From contig JAUWIO010000031.1 in NCBI GenBank assembly GCA_030605305.1, forward strand, positions 1 through 7,115: DNA of 7,115 bases. The letters run 5' to 3'. The position numbers were made by a program, and so were the translations under genes. Source of the DNA: Actinomycetes bacterium (lineage in GTDB: Bacteria > Actinomycetota > Aquicultoria > CAJVYJ01 > JAUVQD01). Below are positions 1-5,598 of the stretch, in pieces. The stretch's first letter is position 1. Each line of letters begins with the position of its first letter. The notes under the pieces were generated by a model that ran no database searches, had not been told where the DNA came from, and saw nothing but the letters and a program-made list of their open reading frames with translations.

Positions 1-664
1 ATGTATCAAGAAAATTGGCCCCGAAAGAGACCAAGTAGTCGGCATTGCCTATGTCGTAGTGAGGAAAAGTCAGCTCGCCAAAGCAGAGTTCATTGGCGGC
101 CAAGAGCCCGTCATCGCTAAGGGGGTCGTATGAGCCGACTTCTCCGCCTCCGAGCGACTCCGCGAATACCCTAAAGAGGCTCGCTAGAGTACCCCGTAGA
201 GGTTCGGAGAGATACACAATATTGTCGCTCTTACCGCTCTCCTTGATGATTTGCAGTCGATCGGCGACAACCTTAAGGGCCTGCGACCATGAAGCCGGTT
301 CGAACTCACCGTCTCTCTTTATGAGGGGTGTCGTCAGTCTGTCGGGATTGTAGACTACTTGTAGCCCGGCTTGTCCGCGAGAGCAAAGCTTGCCGAAGTT
401 GACTGGAAACTCAGCGTTTCCCTCCAGCTTCTTCGCCAGTCCCTCGCGTATTTTGACCTCAATTCCGCAACCGGCGGCACATTGACGGCAAACAGAGTTA
501 TAGTATGTAGGGAGCCCAGGAACGACGCCCGCGGGCGGCACAACATACGAAACTAATTCTTCGACGGCACTCTTCCTGTAACTAAAGAGGTTACGAAACG
601 CAGGACCAGTAAGTCCGGCAGATAAGTACTTAATAAAATCACGCCGCTTGATCGAGCTTTTCAA
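1..664 (-). CDS. Molybdopterin oxidoreductase (CISM family), N-terminal part, TAT-exported
   Basis: Partial gene: 221 codons from a TTG start, running off the left edge. The start is supported by a perfect AGGAGG at 675-670, 5 nt upstream; no in-frame ATG exists in the visible part. Residues 6-12 (KRRDFIK) form a twin-arginine motif, implying folded export. Cys59, Cys62, Cys66 and Cys94 (C-X2-C-X3-C-X27-C) are the FS0 [4Fe-4S] ligands of complex iron-sulfur molybdoenzymes. They are followed by the family signature NPDRLTTPL (106-114) and a SWSQAL box (125-130). FGANFLDT at 214-221 begins the next conserved block. The upstream PPAGVVPGLPTYYNSVC stretch (43-59) resembles ActB of alternative complex III and QrcB more than DmsA or NarG, by memory of those families. 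Likely role: periplasmic-side redox subunit; substrate unknown, and molybdenum binding may be absent as in ActB/QrcB. It is divergent from the multiheme cytochrome gene and shares its promoter region. Family assignment is firm, subfamily tentative. Confidence 0.9.
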   Translation of the reverse strand, partial: MKSSIKRRDFIKYLSAGLTGPAFRNLFSYRKSAVEELVSYVVPPAGVVPGLPTYYNSVCRQCAAGCGIEVKIREGLAKKLEGNAEFPVNFGKLCSRGQAGLQVVYNPDRLTTPLIKRDGEFEPASWSQALKVVADRLQIIKESGKSDNIVYLSEPLRGTLASLFRVFAESLGGGEVGSYDPLSDDGLLAANELCFGELTFPHYDIGNADYLVSFGANFLDT

Positions 665-669
665 AAAAG

Positions 670-675
670 CCTCCT
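670..675 (-). promoter_or_regulatory. Ribosome binding site deciding the TTG start of the molybdoenzyme gene
   Basis: AGGAGG read on the minus strand, 5 nt before TTG at 664-662. No in-frame ATG or GTG lies between the predicted transcription start and this TTG, so the site fixes an otherwise ambiguous start. Confidence 0.8.
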
Positions 676-710
676 GTTTAGGTATGGTGCGGAATACCTC
701 TTGGGGGTTG

Positions 711-739
711 ATTATAATACGTGTTAGAGTTATTGACAA
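711..739 (-). promoter_or_regulatory. Promoter for the molybdoenzyme gene
   Basis: On the minus strand, -35 TTGTCA (739-734), 17-nt spacer, -10 TATAAT (716-711, consensus). The predicted transcript starts near 704 and gives a leader of about 40 nt containing the AGGAGG. Its -35 occupies almost the same bases as the -35 of the opposite promoter. Confidence 0.65.
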
Positions 740-761
740 TTACTGTTTATGGTTTTATTTT
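733..761 (+). promoter_or_regulatory. Promoter for the multiheme cytochrome gene
   Basis: -35 TTGACA (733-738, consensus), 17-nt spacer, -10 TATTTT (756-761). The predicted start near 768 gives a leader of about 46 nt. The 784-793 palindrome TTCAATTGAA lies in this leader. The hexamer overlaps the -35 of the minus-strand promoter, so RNA polymerase probably cannot sit on both at once. Confidence 0.6.
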
Positions 762-813
762 TGTTTGTGAAAAATTATACGAATTCAATTGAAACCGGCT
801 TACGGAGCAGTCG

Positions 814-1914
814 ATGAGACGTCAATTATTGGCCGGCGCCGCCTTCGCTGTCATAGTTATCGTGGTCTTGTTAGTGACCATAGCCACCAATAATAGCGTC
901 TTTTCGCTTGTAGGTTCAGGCTTATTCAGCGTTTCGAATGGGCTGATCGGAACCGATAATGAGGAAGTCGCCCATGCCGCCGCCGGCGACCAGGATGACT
1001 CTGTTTGTGAAGGCTGTCATGCCGACATGCGCAACGACGAGACCCCCTGGCACCGCATGCACCTTGAGCAGTCCTTCACCAACTTCACTTGCTCTCTATG
1101 CCACAAAGAGATAAAGAAGGTGGAGCGGAGCATGGACGGCAAGATCCTCATCGACCGCACTCTTTGCCCGCAATGTCATCGAGTAAAGTTCCCCGCTTTT
1201 AACGAAGACCACCAGAGCGCCGACTGGATCAAACGCCACAAGACCCTAAGAGGGGACAAGCGCCGGGGTGAAAAGATCCCCAACATGGAGGAGCTGGAAT
1301 CAGAGTATCCCCAGTGCTTCGTCTGCCATCGGCGCAAGGAACTCAGTTTTTGCAAGACTTGTCACGAGTTTCATCCTCACAACGTCGATTGGATCAAGGG
1401 AGGTCACGGGCGGGCGGCGCAGAAGACCGACTTTGAGTGCCTCCGATGTCATGAAAAGACAACCTGGTGTACCGATGAGTGCCACGAAGGCGTGACGCTG
1501 CCGCATAACATCCCGAAATGGAGCCAGCACTGGGAAGATGAGCCGGACGCTCCGAAGTGGCGGAAGATACACTATAAAGAGGCGAGCCGCTTGACCGGCA
1601 CCCCACTCTTCACGACAACCGAGGGGAACCGCCTCGATCCCGGCACGTGCAGTGTTTGCCGCCGTTGCCACGACTCCGACACATCGACATTCGGTCGTAA
1701 TCCCGACTTCTGCATGCAGTGCCACCCCAAGCGTTTCTACGATGCCTTCCCAGACGAGCTGGGCGTACCGTGGTGGGAAAGCGCCATGCCGTTCGTCAAG
1801 CGAAACGGCGCCGACAGGTGCTGGGAGTGCCACCAGCCCGAATTCTGCGTGGCCTGCCATACGACCGGGACCAAGGCCCAGCCGGGGACTACCTTCGTCG
1901 GTTGGCCTGACTGA
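814..1914 (+). CDS. Membrane-anchored multiheme cytochrome c (up to 11 hemes)
   Basis: 366 residues; GGAG at 804-807 lies 6 nt before the ATG. Residues 5-26 form a hydrophobic helix after MRRQ, either an uncleaved anchor or a signal peptide. Ten CX2CH motifs follow at residues 65, 93, 118, 168, 180, 209, 282, 300, 336 and 345, and a CX3CH (CTDECH) at 219-224. Extra Cys279 gives CSVCRRCH at 279-286, so that heme could use C282/C285 or C279/C285. Histidines that could serve as distal ligands recur in patterns such as DWIKRH (137-142), DWIKGGH (192-198) and PKWSQHW (234-240). The protein should pass electrons on the outer face of the membrane, plausibly to or from the divergently encoded molybdoenzyme. 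The overall plan recalls membrane-anchored cytochromes of the NapC/NirT or cytochrome c3/c554 type, but I cannot place it in a named family. The heme-binding call is firm; the partner is inferred. Confidence 0.93.
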   Translation: MRRQLLAGAAFAVIVIVVLLVTIATNNSVFSLVGSGLFSVSNGLIGTDNEEVAHAAAGDQDDSVCEGCHADMRNDETPWHRMHLEQSFTNFTCSLCHKEIKKVERSMDGKILIDRTLCPQCHRVKFPAFNEDHQSADWIKRHKTLRGDKRRGEKIPNMEELESEYPQCFVCHRRKELSFCKTCHEFHPHNVDWIKGGHGRAAQKTDFECLRCHEKTTWCTDECHEGVTLPHNIPKWSQHWEDEPDAPKWRKIHYKEASRLTGTPLFTTTEGNRLDPGTCSVCRRCHDSDTSTFGRNPDFCMQCHPKRFYDAFPDELGVPWWESAMPFVKRNGADRCWECHQPEFCVACHTTGTKAQPGTTFVGWPD

Positions 1915-1953
1915 GCCTTTTCTGGGGCGTAGCAACATGGCATAATATTTCGG

Positions 1954-2169
1954 TTGCCCAACAAAGGAGAAGTATGCCAAAACACCGCCGATCGTGTCGA
2001 CGGTAAGCATGTTAAGACGATCGATGCCTACTCACCAACGACGAGTGCCCGGCAGCGCGTCTTCTACACCAGCTTTGCCACCAAGGGCACGCACTGGCTC
2101 AAAGTGGTCAATCTCGGGACACCGGGGCGGGCCAAGTTTGCAGTCGATGCGGTGGCGTCGAAGCGGTAG
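1954..2169 (+). pseudogene. Orphan C-terminal remnant of an Ig-like/surface-protein module
   Basis: The frame open to TAG at 2167-2169 encodes residues resembling the last strands of a beta-sandwich module common at the C-terminus of bacterial secreted proteins: VDGKHVKTIDAYSPTT, then RQRVFYTS, a THWLKVVNLGT stretch and a closing FAVDAV. Everything normally upstream, including a signal peptide and the first strands, is missing. The only start in this frame is a TTG at 1954 without a convincing ribosome site. In contrast, a strong AAAGGAG (1963-1969) precedes an ATG at 1974 in a different frame, which stops after 10 codons at 2006. That looks like an old start joined out of frame to the surviving 3' end. 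The fragment begins 39 nt after the cytochrome stop and converges on the methyltransferase gene, 15 nt away. A real 71-residue cytoplasmic protein is the less likely alternative. Confidence 0.5.
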
Positions 2170-2184
2170 GCTAGAAGCAGGCCG

Positions 2185-3564
2185 CTAAGCTTGCCTCTTC
2201 ACCATCAGGTAAAGAGTGCGTTCAGAGCCGTCTAGGGCTACCGCGTCTTGTATCGTAAAGTATTCGCTAAAGACCTTCTCGAATGCCTCTTGGGTGTAAT
2301 CGGGAAAGATGTCTTCTCTGGTGGTCAAGAGGCGCTTCACTTGAGAGTCGGTCTTGGGCACGAACTCGATGACCAGCGATTCGCAGATATGGTCAAAGAA
2401 ATCGGCTATCCGCACTAGCGGCAGATTGTTTGATATGGCCAGATGGTGGATGAGCGCCAGCGCAAAAGCCATGTCGGTCGGGCCTCGATCGAGCAGGGAC
2501 ATCCGCTCCTCGTTCTTCCAGCCGATACCGGGGCTCGGGTTGCTTAAGTCCAACAACAGCGGCAGGACCAGCTTGTCGCCCTTTTTAACGTTAAGGTAGT
2601 TCTTCTCGACCGCTACCGGGTCGATGTCGAATGAGACAGTGGGGATACCGCGGTCGGCCCCAAGGCGGCTAAAGAGGCCCGTATTCGCGCCGAGGTCCCA
2701 TATTTTTCGTGGCTTCAGGCGGTCGAGGAAGCCGACGATGGCTTCCACCTTATGTTTGTGAGAGTCAGAAGTATAGTTAGTGCTCTCGTAATAGTCGCCC
2801 CACTCGGTTTTCCCGGGGCGCCACTCGAGTTTTCTGATCGCCGACTCCAGGTTATTGATGATCCCCAAGAAGGCGGTTTTTCCCAACTTGGCCGAACGGG
2901 CCTTTCCGTCATGGCTGTCAGCATGGCGTTCTTGACTGCGGGAATGCATGTGCAGGTGGGTCAGGAGCGAAAACCTAAAACGCGTGCGCACCGGCAGGAG
3001 GGCACTGGCCAGATCGAGTGGAATGCCGTCTATATAGACCCGCAAGAGCTGGTTGAGGTTGATGTGCGAATAAGCCATGAGTGTCAATGGCGCCAGGAAG
3101 TGCTGGCAGAACTGTCGGTAGGCGACCCAAGGACGGCCCTCCTCGTACCGCTCGAACGAGAGCGTATCGATCAGGAGCGGACGGCCCTCAACGAACTGGA
3201 TGTTATAGGCGCTGGCGTCCTTAAGGGTCATACCGAAATCGATAGCCCACTTCTGGATAGCGAGCGTGGCTAGCGCCGCGTCTTTAAGCTGGGAAAAGCT
3301 CCACTCGTAAGGATAGGAGATAAAGTCTATCAGCTGCGGCTTGATGATCTTATACGCCTGCTCCGTGACGACGGGCGCCGCTTCGACTTCCTCGTGAGGG
3401 ATCAGCAGACCGGCATCGACCAAGGTCGAATAGAGCCGCGAGGACATCAATAGGTCGTAGTTTTCTTGATAACCGTGATTGATCTGACGATAGATGCCGT
3501 CGTCTCTAAAGAACAGAAACCCGCTCGGGTCTCGGAACGATCCGGGGACGACTTGCGAGGGCAT
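2185..3564 (-). CDS. NoeA-like SAM-dependent methyltransferase with kinase-like N-terminal half
   Basis: 459 residues, TAG stop. The C-terminal half (about 255-455) is a class I methyltransferase. Motif I is DLGANTGLFS (290-299), the acidic ribose-binding position is in SFDID (311-315), and a motif IV-like segment is FALALIHHLAI (367-377). The N-terminal half (about 5-200) matches my memory of the NoeA-type family, named after a rhizobial host-specificity protein: FRDPSGF (10-16), YPYEWSFSQLKDAALAT (84-100), LKDASAYNIQF (114-124), and LIDTLSFERYEEGRPWVAYRQF near 131-152. D116, N121 and D133 are arranged like the catalytic loop and metal-binding Asp of phosphotransferase/kinase-like folds. Substrate unknown; a glycan or lipid is plausible by analogy with NoeA. 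The ATG lies 3 nt after the stop of the small membrane protein gene with no clear ribosome site, so translation is probably coupled. The methyltransferase fold is firm, the kinase-like reading an inference. Confidence 0.85.
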   Translation of the reverse strand: MPSQVVPGSFRDPSGFLFFRDDGIYRQINHGYQENYDLLMSSRLYSTLVDAGLLIPHEEVEAAPVVTEQAYKIIKPQLIDFISYPYEWSFSQLKDAALATLAIQKWAIDFGMTLKDASAYNIQFVEGRPLLIDTLSFERYEEGRPWVAYRQFCQHFLAPLTLMAYSHINLNQLLRVYIDGIPLDLASALLPVRTRFRFSLLTHLHMHSRSQERHADSHDGKARSAKLGKTAFLGIINNLESAIRKLEWRPGKTEWGDYYESTNYTSDSHKHKVEAIVGFLDRLKPRKIWDLGANTGLFSRLGADRGIPTVSFDIDPVAVEKNYLNVKKGDKLVLPLLLDLSNPSPGIGWKNEERMSLLDRGPTDMAFALALIHHLAISNNLPLVRIADFFDHICESLVIEFVPKTDSQVKRLLTTREDIFPDYTQEAFEKVFSEYFTIQDAVALDGSERTLYLMVKRQA

Positions 3565-3567
3565 CAG

Positions 3568-3834
3568 TTATTCGCTGGGGTCAGATGGCTTGCTCGGTTC
3601 ATCTGCCAAGTTGTCTTTCGATGTGCCCCGTCCGAAGAGGTTGGAGAAGAAGGCCACGATCCTGCGCCAGAACATCGAGACAGCGAACATCCCACCCATG
3701 ACTCCGCCGATGAGTACCTGCATGAGATAGCTGCCGGTGCCGGGGTCGAGATAAGCAAAGGCTACGCTCGGAAAGAGCGAGAGCACAAAAAGTGTCAGGA
3801 CCAGGTACTTGGAAAACTTGCGGATCGCTCTCAT
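3568..3834 (-). CDS. Small membrane protein with YLDPGTGSY signature
   Basis: 88 residues; AAAGGAG lies 5 nt before the ATG. Residues 8-27 form a hydrophobic segment ending SVAFA, either a cleavable signal peptide or a first helix. YLDPGTGSYLMQ (28-39) follows directly, then a second helix (about 38-57) with the Gly-rich stretch IGGVMGG, a WRR pair at 56-58 and a charged, disordered tail. I recall short proteins carrying YLDPGTGSY plus one helix in many bacteria, often beside NoeA-like methyltransferases or cell-envelope genes; no function is known to me. If the first helix is cleaved, the DPGTGSY segment would be the new N-terminus on the outer face. The gene ends 3 nt before the methyltransferase start, so the two products are probably made together. 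An overlapping ATG 4 nt upstream opens a different frame without family features and is not preferred. Confidence 0.8.
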   Translation of the reverse strand: MRAIRKFSKYLVLTLFVLSLFPSVAFAYLDPGTGSYLMQVLIGGVMGGMFAVSMFWRRIVAFFSNLFGRGTSKDNLADEPSKPSDPSE

Positions 3835-3918
3835 TCATACTCCTTTGACCGTCTCGATATATTACCACTTAAGTAAGTGGTGGGGGAATAATTGGCCGCA
3901 AAGAAAAGCAGCAAACAA

Positions 3919-4686
3919 CTAGGGCTGGCTGTCCCGCAGAAAGGGGTACTGCCTGCGGGTTGCCTCAACCTCCGCCGGGTCGATGTCGACCAGCAGTAGC
4001 TCTTCTGTCGTCCCGCCCCGGGCCAGCTCGTCACCCCAAGGATTGAATGCCAGCGAGCCGCCACTATAAGATACCCCATTGCCGGCCGTGCCGACGCGAT
4101 TGACGCCGACCACAAACGCTTGGTTCTCGATGGCCCGCGCTTTTAGGAGCGCTTCCCAGTGGGCGGCACGGGCGCTAGGCCAGTTAGAGAGGACAAAGAA
4201 GATAGAGAATTTGGAAGCGACCGTCCGAAAAGCTTCAGGAAACCGCAGGTCATAGCAGATAACGGCGGAAGCTCGGGTGCCACAGATCTCGAATGTGACT
4301 GGAGCATCGCCCTTTTTGTAGTGAACGTCTTCGCCGCTTGGCGAGAAAGGGTGGAGCTTGTTGAATCTAGCGCTGGACTTGCCGTCGCGATCAAACAAAA
4401 CCGCAGAATTCGTCACCGCTTTTTGGTCACGGTCTCGGATGGCCAGCCCTGCCAGGATAGCAAGGTTCGAGCGCTGCGCCAGCGAGCTTAGCAGTGCAGG
4501 CGTGGGGCCGTCCGGTGCTTCCGCAAATTTCTCAGTCGTCATCGAGAATCCGGAGGTAAAGAGCTCAGGCAAAACGAGCAGATCGCAGCTCTTCTCAGCT
4601 GCTCTATTTGAAAGTCGTTCAGCTGTCTCGCGGTTGCCGGGCGGGTCTTCCCAGGCGATATCGATCTGCCCGATTCCGATCAGCAT
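3919..4686 (-). CDS. Carbon-nitrogen hydrolase, omega-amidase (Nit2/YafV) type
   Basis: 255 residues, the usual length for the nitrilase superfamily. The catalytic triad is visible: Glu41 in LPELF, Lys110 in FNKLHPF, and Cys144 in VICYDLRFPE. Glu119 in SGED fits the second conserved glutamate. NWP (169-171) and KARAIENQAFVVGVNRVG (182-199) are standard superfamily blocks. KLHPFSPSGE and CYDLRFPE are closest to the omega-amidase/YafV branch, cytosolic enzymes that hydrolyse alpha-ketoglutaramate or ketosuccinamate, also acting in methionine salvage repair; the exact substrate is inferred. The ATG gives the expected N-terminus (MLIGIGQIDIAW). No purine-rich ribosome site precedes it and it lies 12 nt after the stop of the upstream gene, so it probably depends on translational coupling. 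The stop is TAG. No functional link to its neighbours is evident. Confidence 0.9.
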   Translation of the reverse strand: MLIGIGQIDIAWEDPPGNRETAERLSNRAAEKSCDLLVLPELFTSGFSMTTEKFAEAPDGPTPALLSSLAQRSNLAILAGLAIRDRDQKAVTNSAVLFDRDGKSSARFNKLHPFSPSGEDVHYKKGDAPVTFEICGTRASAVICYDLRFPEAFRTVASKFSIFFVLSNWPSARAAHWEALLKARAIENQAFVVGVNRVGTAGNGVSYSGGSLAFNPWGDELARGGTTEELLLVDIDPAEVEATRRQYPFLRDSQP

Positions 4687-4698
4687 CGGCGCCGGAGG

Positions 4699-5397
4699 TC
4701 AGCCAGCCAGGCGATAGACGCCGCGTTTGACGCGGGTAAAGTCCTTCGGTCCATCACCATTGTTCGACTCTTCTTCCGACCCGCTCCTGAAGACGAGCTG
4801 CGAACGAATAGTCCCGGTGGTGTAAGCACTGCCGTTCTCTAATAGATAGTCGACGATCTCTTTGGCGGCGAATTCATCGGTCCCATTGTCGCGAGCGAGC
4901 ACCTTGGCCGCGGCCACAAGTTCATCCCGACAGGTAATGCCGGTCTGCTTCTTGGGTCGTCCAGGCTTTCTGGTAGCAGTTTTTTTAGCTGCCGCCGGTT
5001 TGGTCGTCTTTATAGCACCCGCCGGCTTCGCGGTCTTTTTCTTGACGGCCGCCTTTTTAGTGGTCGCCGGCTTGGCAGTCTTTTTCTTGGTAGCGGGCTT
5101 GGTCTTGCTGGTGCCCGCCTTCCCCGTTTTCTTCCTGGTGGTCGTCTTTGCGCGTGGCTTTGTCGACTTGACCGGCGTCTCGACAGTCGCAGTAGCCTCT
5201 AATCTGGTGGCTTCCTGCTGGTCAGATACATTGGCTATTGGTTCATTTGCGGCGATCTCTGGGACGGCGGCGTGTGTTTCTCCGGCTCCGGGCGGTGCCA
5301 GCGGCGGCGTGTCTCCGAACACGAGATTGAAGACAAGCCAGCTGATGCCAAGAGCGACGGTGACAAAGAAAGCGATAAAAATATTGACAGCGATCAT
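4699..5397 (-). CDS. Membrane-anchored histone H1-like AT-hook protein with winged-helix-like C-terminus
   Basis: 232 residues; AGAAGGG precedes the ATG by about 6 nt. Three parts are visible. Residues 3-27 form one hydrophobic helix. Residues 29-75 are an acidic, Pro/Ala-rich linker. Residues 78-151 are a Lys/Ala/Thr/Pro tract resembling histone H1 tails, with the octamer KKKTAKPA repeated 15 residues apart (104-111 and 119-126), ending in an AT-hook core RKPGRPKK (143-150). Residues about 154-232 form a compact domain with GTIRSQL (195-201) and a closing DFTRVKRGVYRL (219-230). It resembles small winged-helix-like domains (DUF7669 type, from memory) often found in DNA-binding or defence proteins. 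This suggests a DNA-binding protein tethered to the inner membrane. The gene has its own promoter, leads the minus-strand cluster, and ends 12 nt before the omega-amidase start. The composition is certain; chromosome tethering is inference. Confidence 0.8.
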   Translation of the reverse strand: MIAVNIFIAFFVTVALGISWLVFNLVFGDTPPLAPPGAGETHAAVPEIAANEPIANVSDQQEATRLEATATVETPVKSTKPRAKTTTRKKTGKAGTSKTKPATKKKTAKPATTKKAAVKKKTAKPAGAIKTTKPAAAKKTATRKPGRPKKQTGITCRDELVAAAKVLARDNGTDEFAAKEIVDYLLENGSAYTTGTIRSQLVFRSGSEEESNNGDGPKDFTRVKRGVYRLAG

Positions 5398-5438
5398 ATT
5401 TATCCCTTCTCGAGAATGGTGGCCCTATCAGCCAGAAT

Positions 5439-5467
5439 ACGATAGACAAAGAACAGGCGCTTGTCAA
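5439..5467 (-). promoter_or_regulatory. Promoter of the H1-like gene cluster
   Basis: On the minus strand, -35 TTGACA (5467-5462, consensus), 17-nt spacer, -10 TATCGT (5444-5439). The start is predicted near 5432, leaving a leader of about 35 nt before the ATG at 5397. It probably serves at least the first two genes. Confidence 0.6.
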
Positions 5468-5563
5468 CCTATTTATTTAATACTGTGAACAGGTGAAAGA
5501 TGAAATGGTCGGTTTGGGTGGACACTAATCGCCATTAAGCAGTCCAATTCATAACAAGCAAGC

Positions 5564-5591
5564 TTGACAAAAATGAGCAATTTCTTATGAT
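5564..5591 (+). promoter_or_regulatory. Promoter of the small membrane protein gene; decides its start
   Basis: -35 TTGACA (5564-5569, consensus), 16-nt spacer, -10 TATGAT (5586-5591). The predicted start falls at about 5598-5599, on the second candidate ATG, and the -10 itself contains the first candidate ATG (5587). This implies a leaderless mRNA. Confidence 0.55.
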
Positions 5592-5598
5592 TAAAGCT

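Noticed and set aside
93..556. Several short ORFs on both strands in the first 560 bases
   Set aside because: The open minus-strand frame from TTG 664 carries the twin-arginine motif and four cluster cysteines; the others are shadows of it.
1300..2010. 236-residue minus-strand ORF
   Set aside because: Antisense to the CXXCH-rich cytochrome gene and runs through its stop; no motifs.
2164..2188. Inverted repeat AGCGG...CCGCT between the converging pseudogene and methyltransferase gene
   Set aside because: Only 5 bp with a long loop and no T run; not a convincing bidirectional terminator.
2752..3273. 173-residue plus-strand ORF
   Set aside because: Lies wholly opposite the methyltransferase gene, has no recognisable motif, and the minus-strand frame is strongly family-like.
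3864..3881. 7-bp hairpin ACCACTT-N4-AAGTGGT as a terminator
   Set aside because: Short stem, not followed by a T run on either strand.
4862..5488. 208-residue hydrophobic ORF on the plus strand
   Set aside because: It is the antisense of the Lys/Ala-rich tract: AAG and GCC codons read backwards give Leu, Phe, Val and Gly. The minus-strand frame has a promoter, ribosome site, AT-hook and folded C-terminus.
5573..5590. Five-codon leader ORF (MSNFL) overlapping the ATG at 5587
   Set aside because: No ribosome site, and it probably lies upstream of the transcript start.
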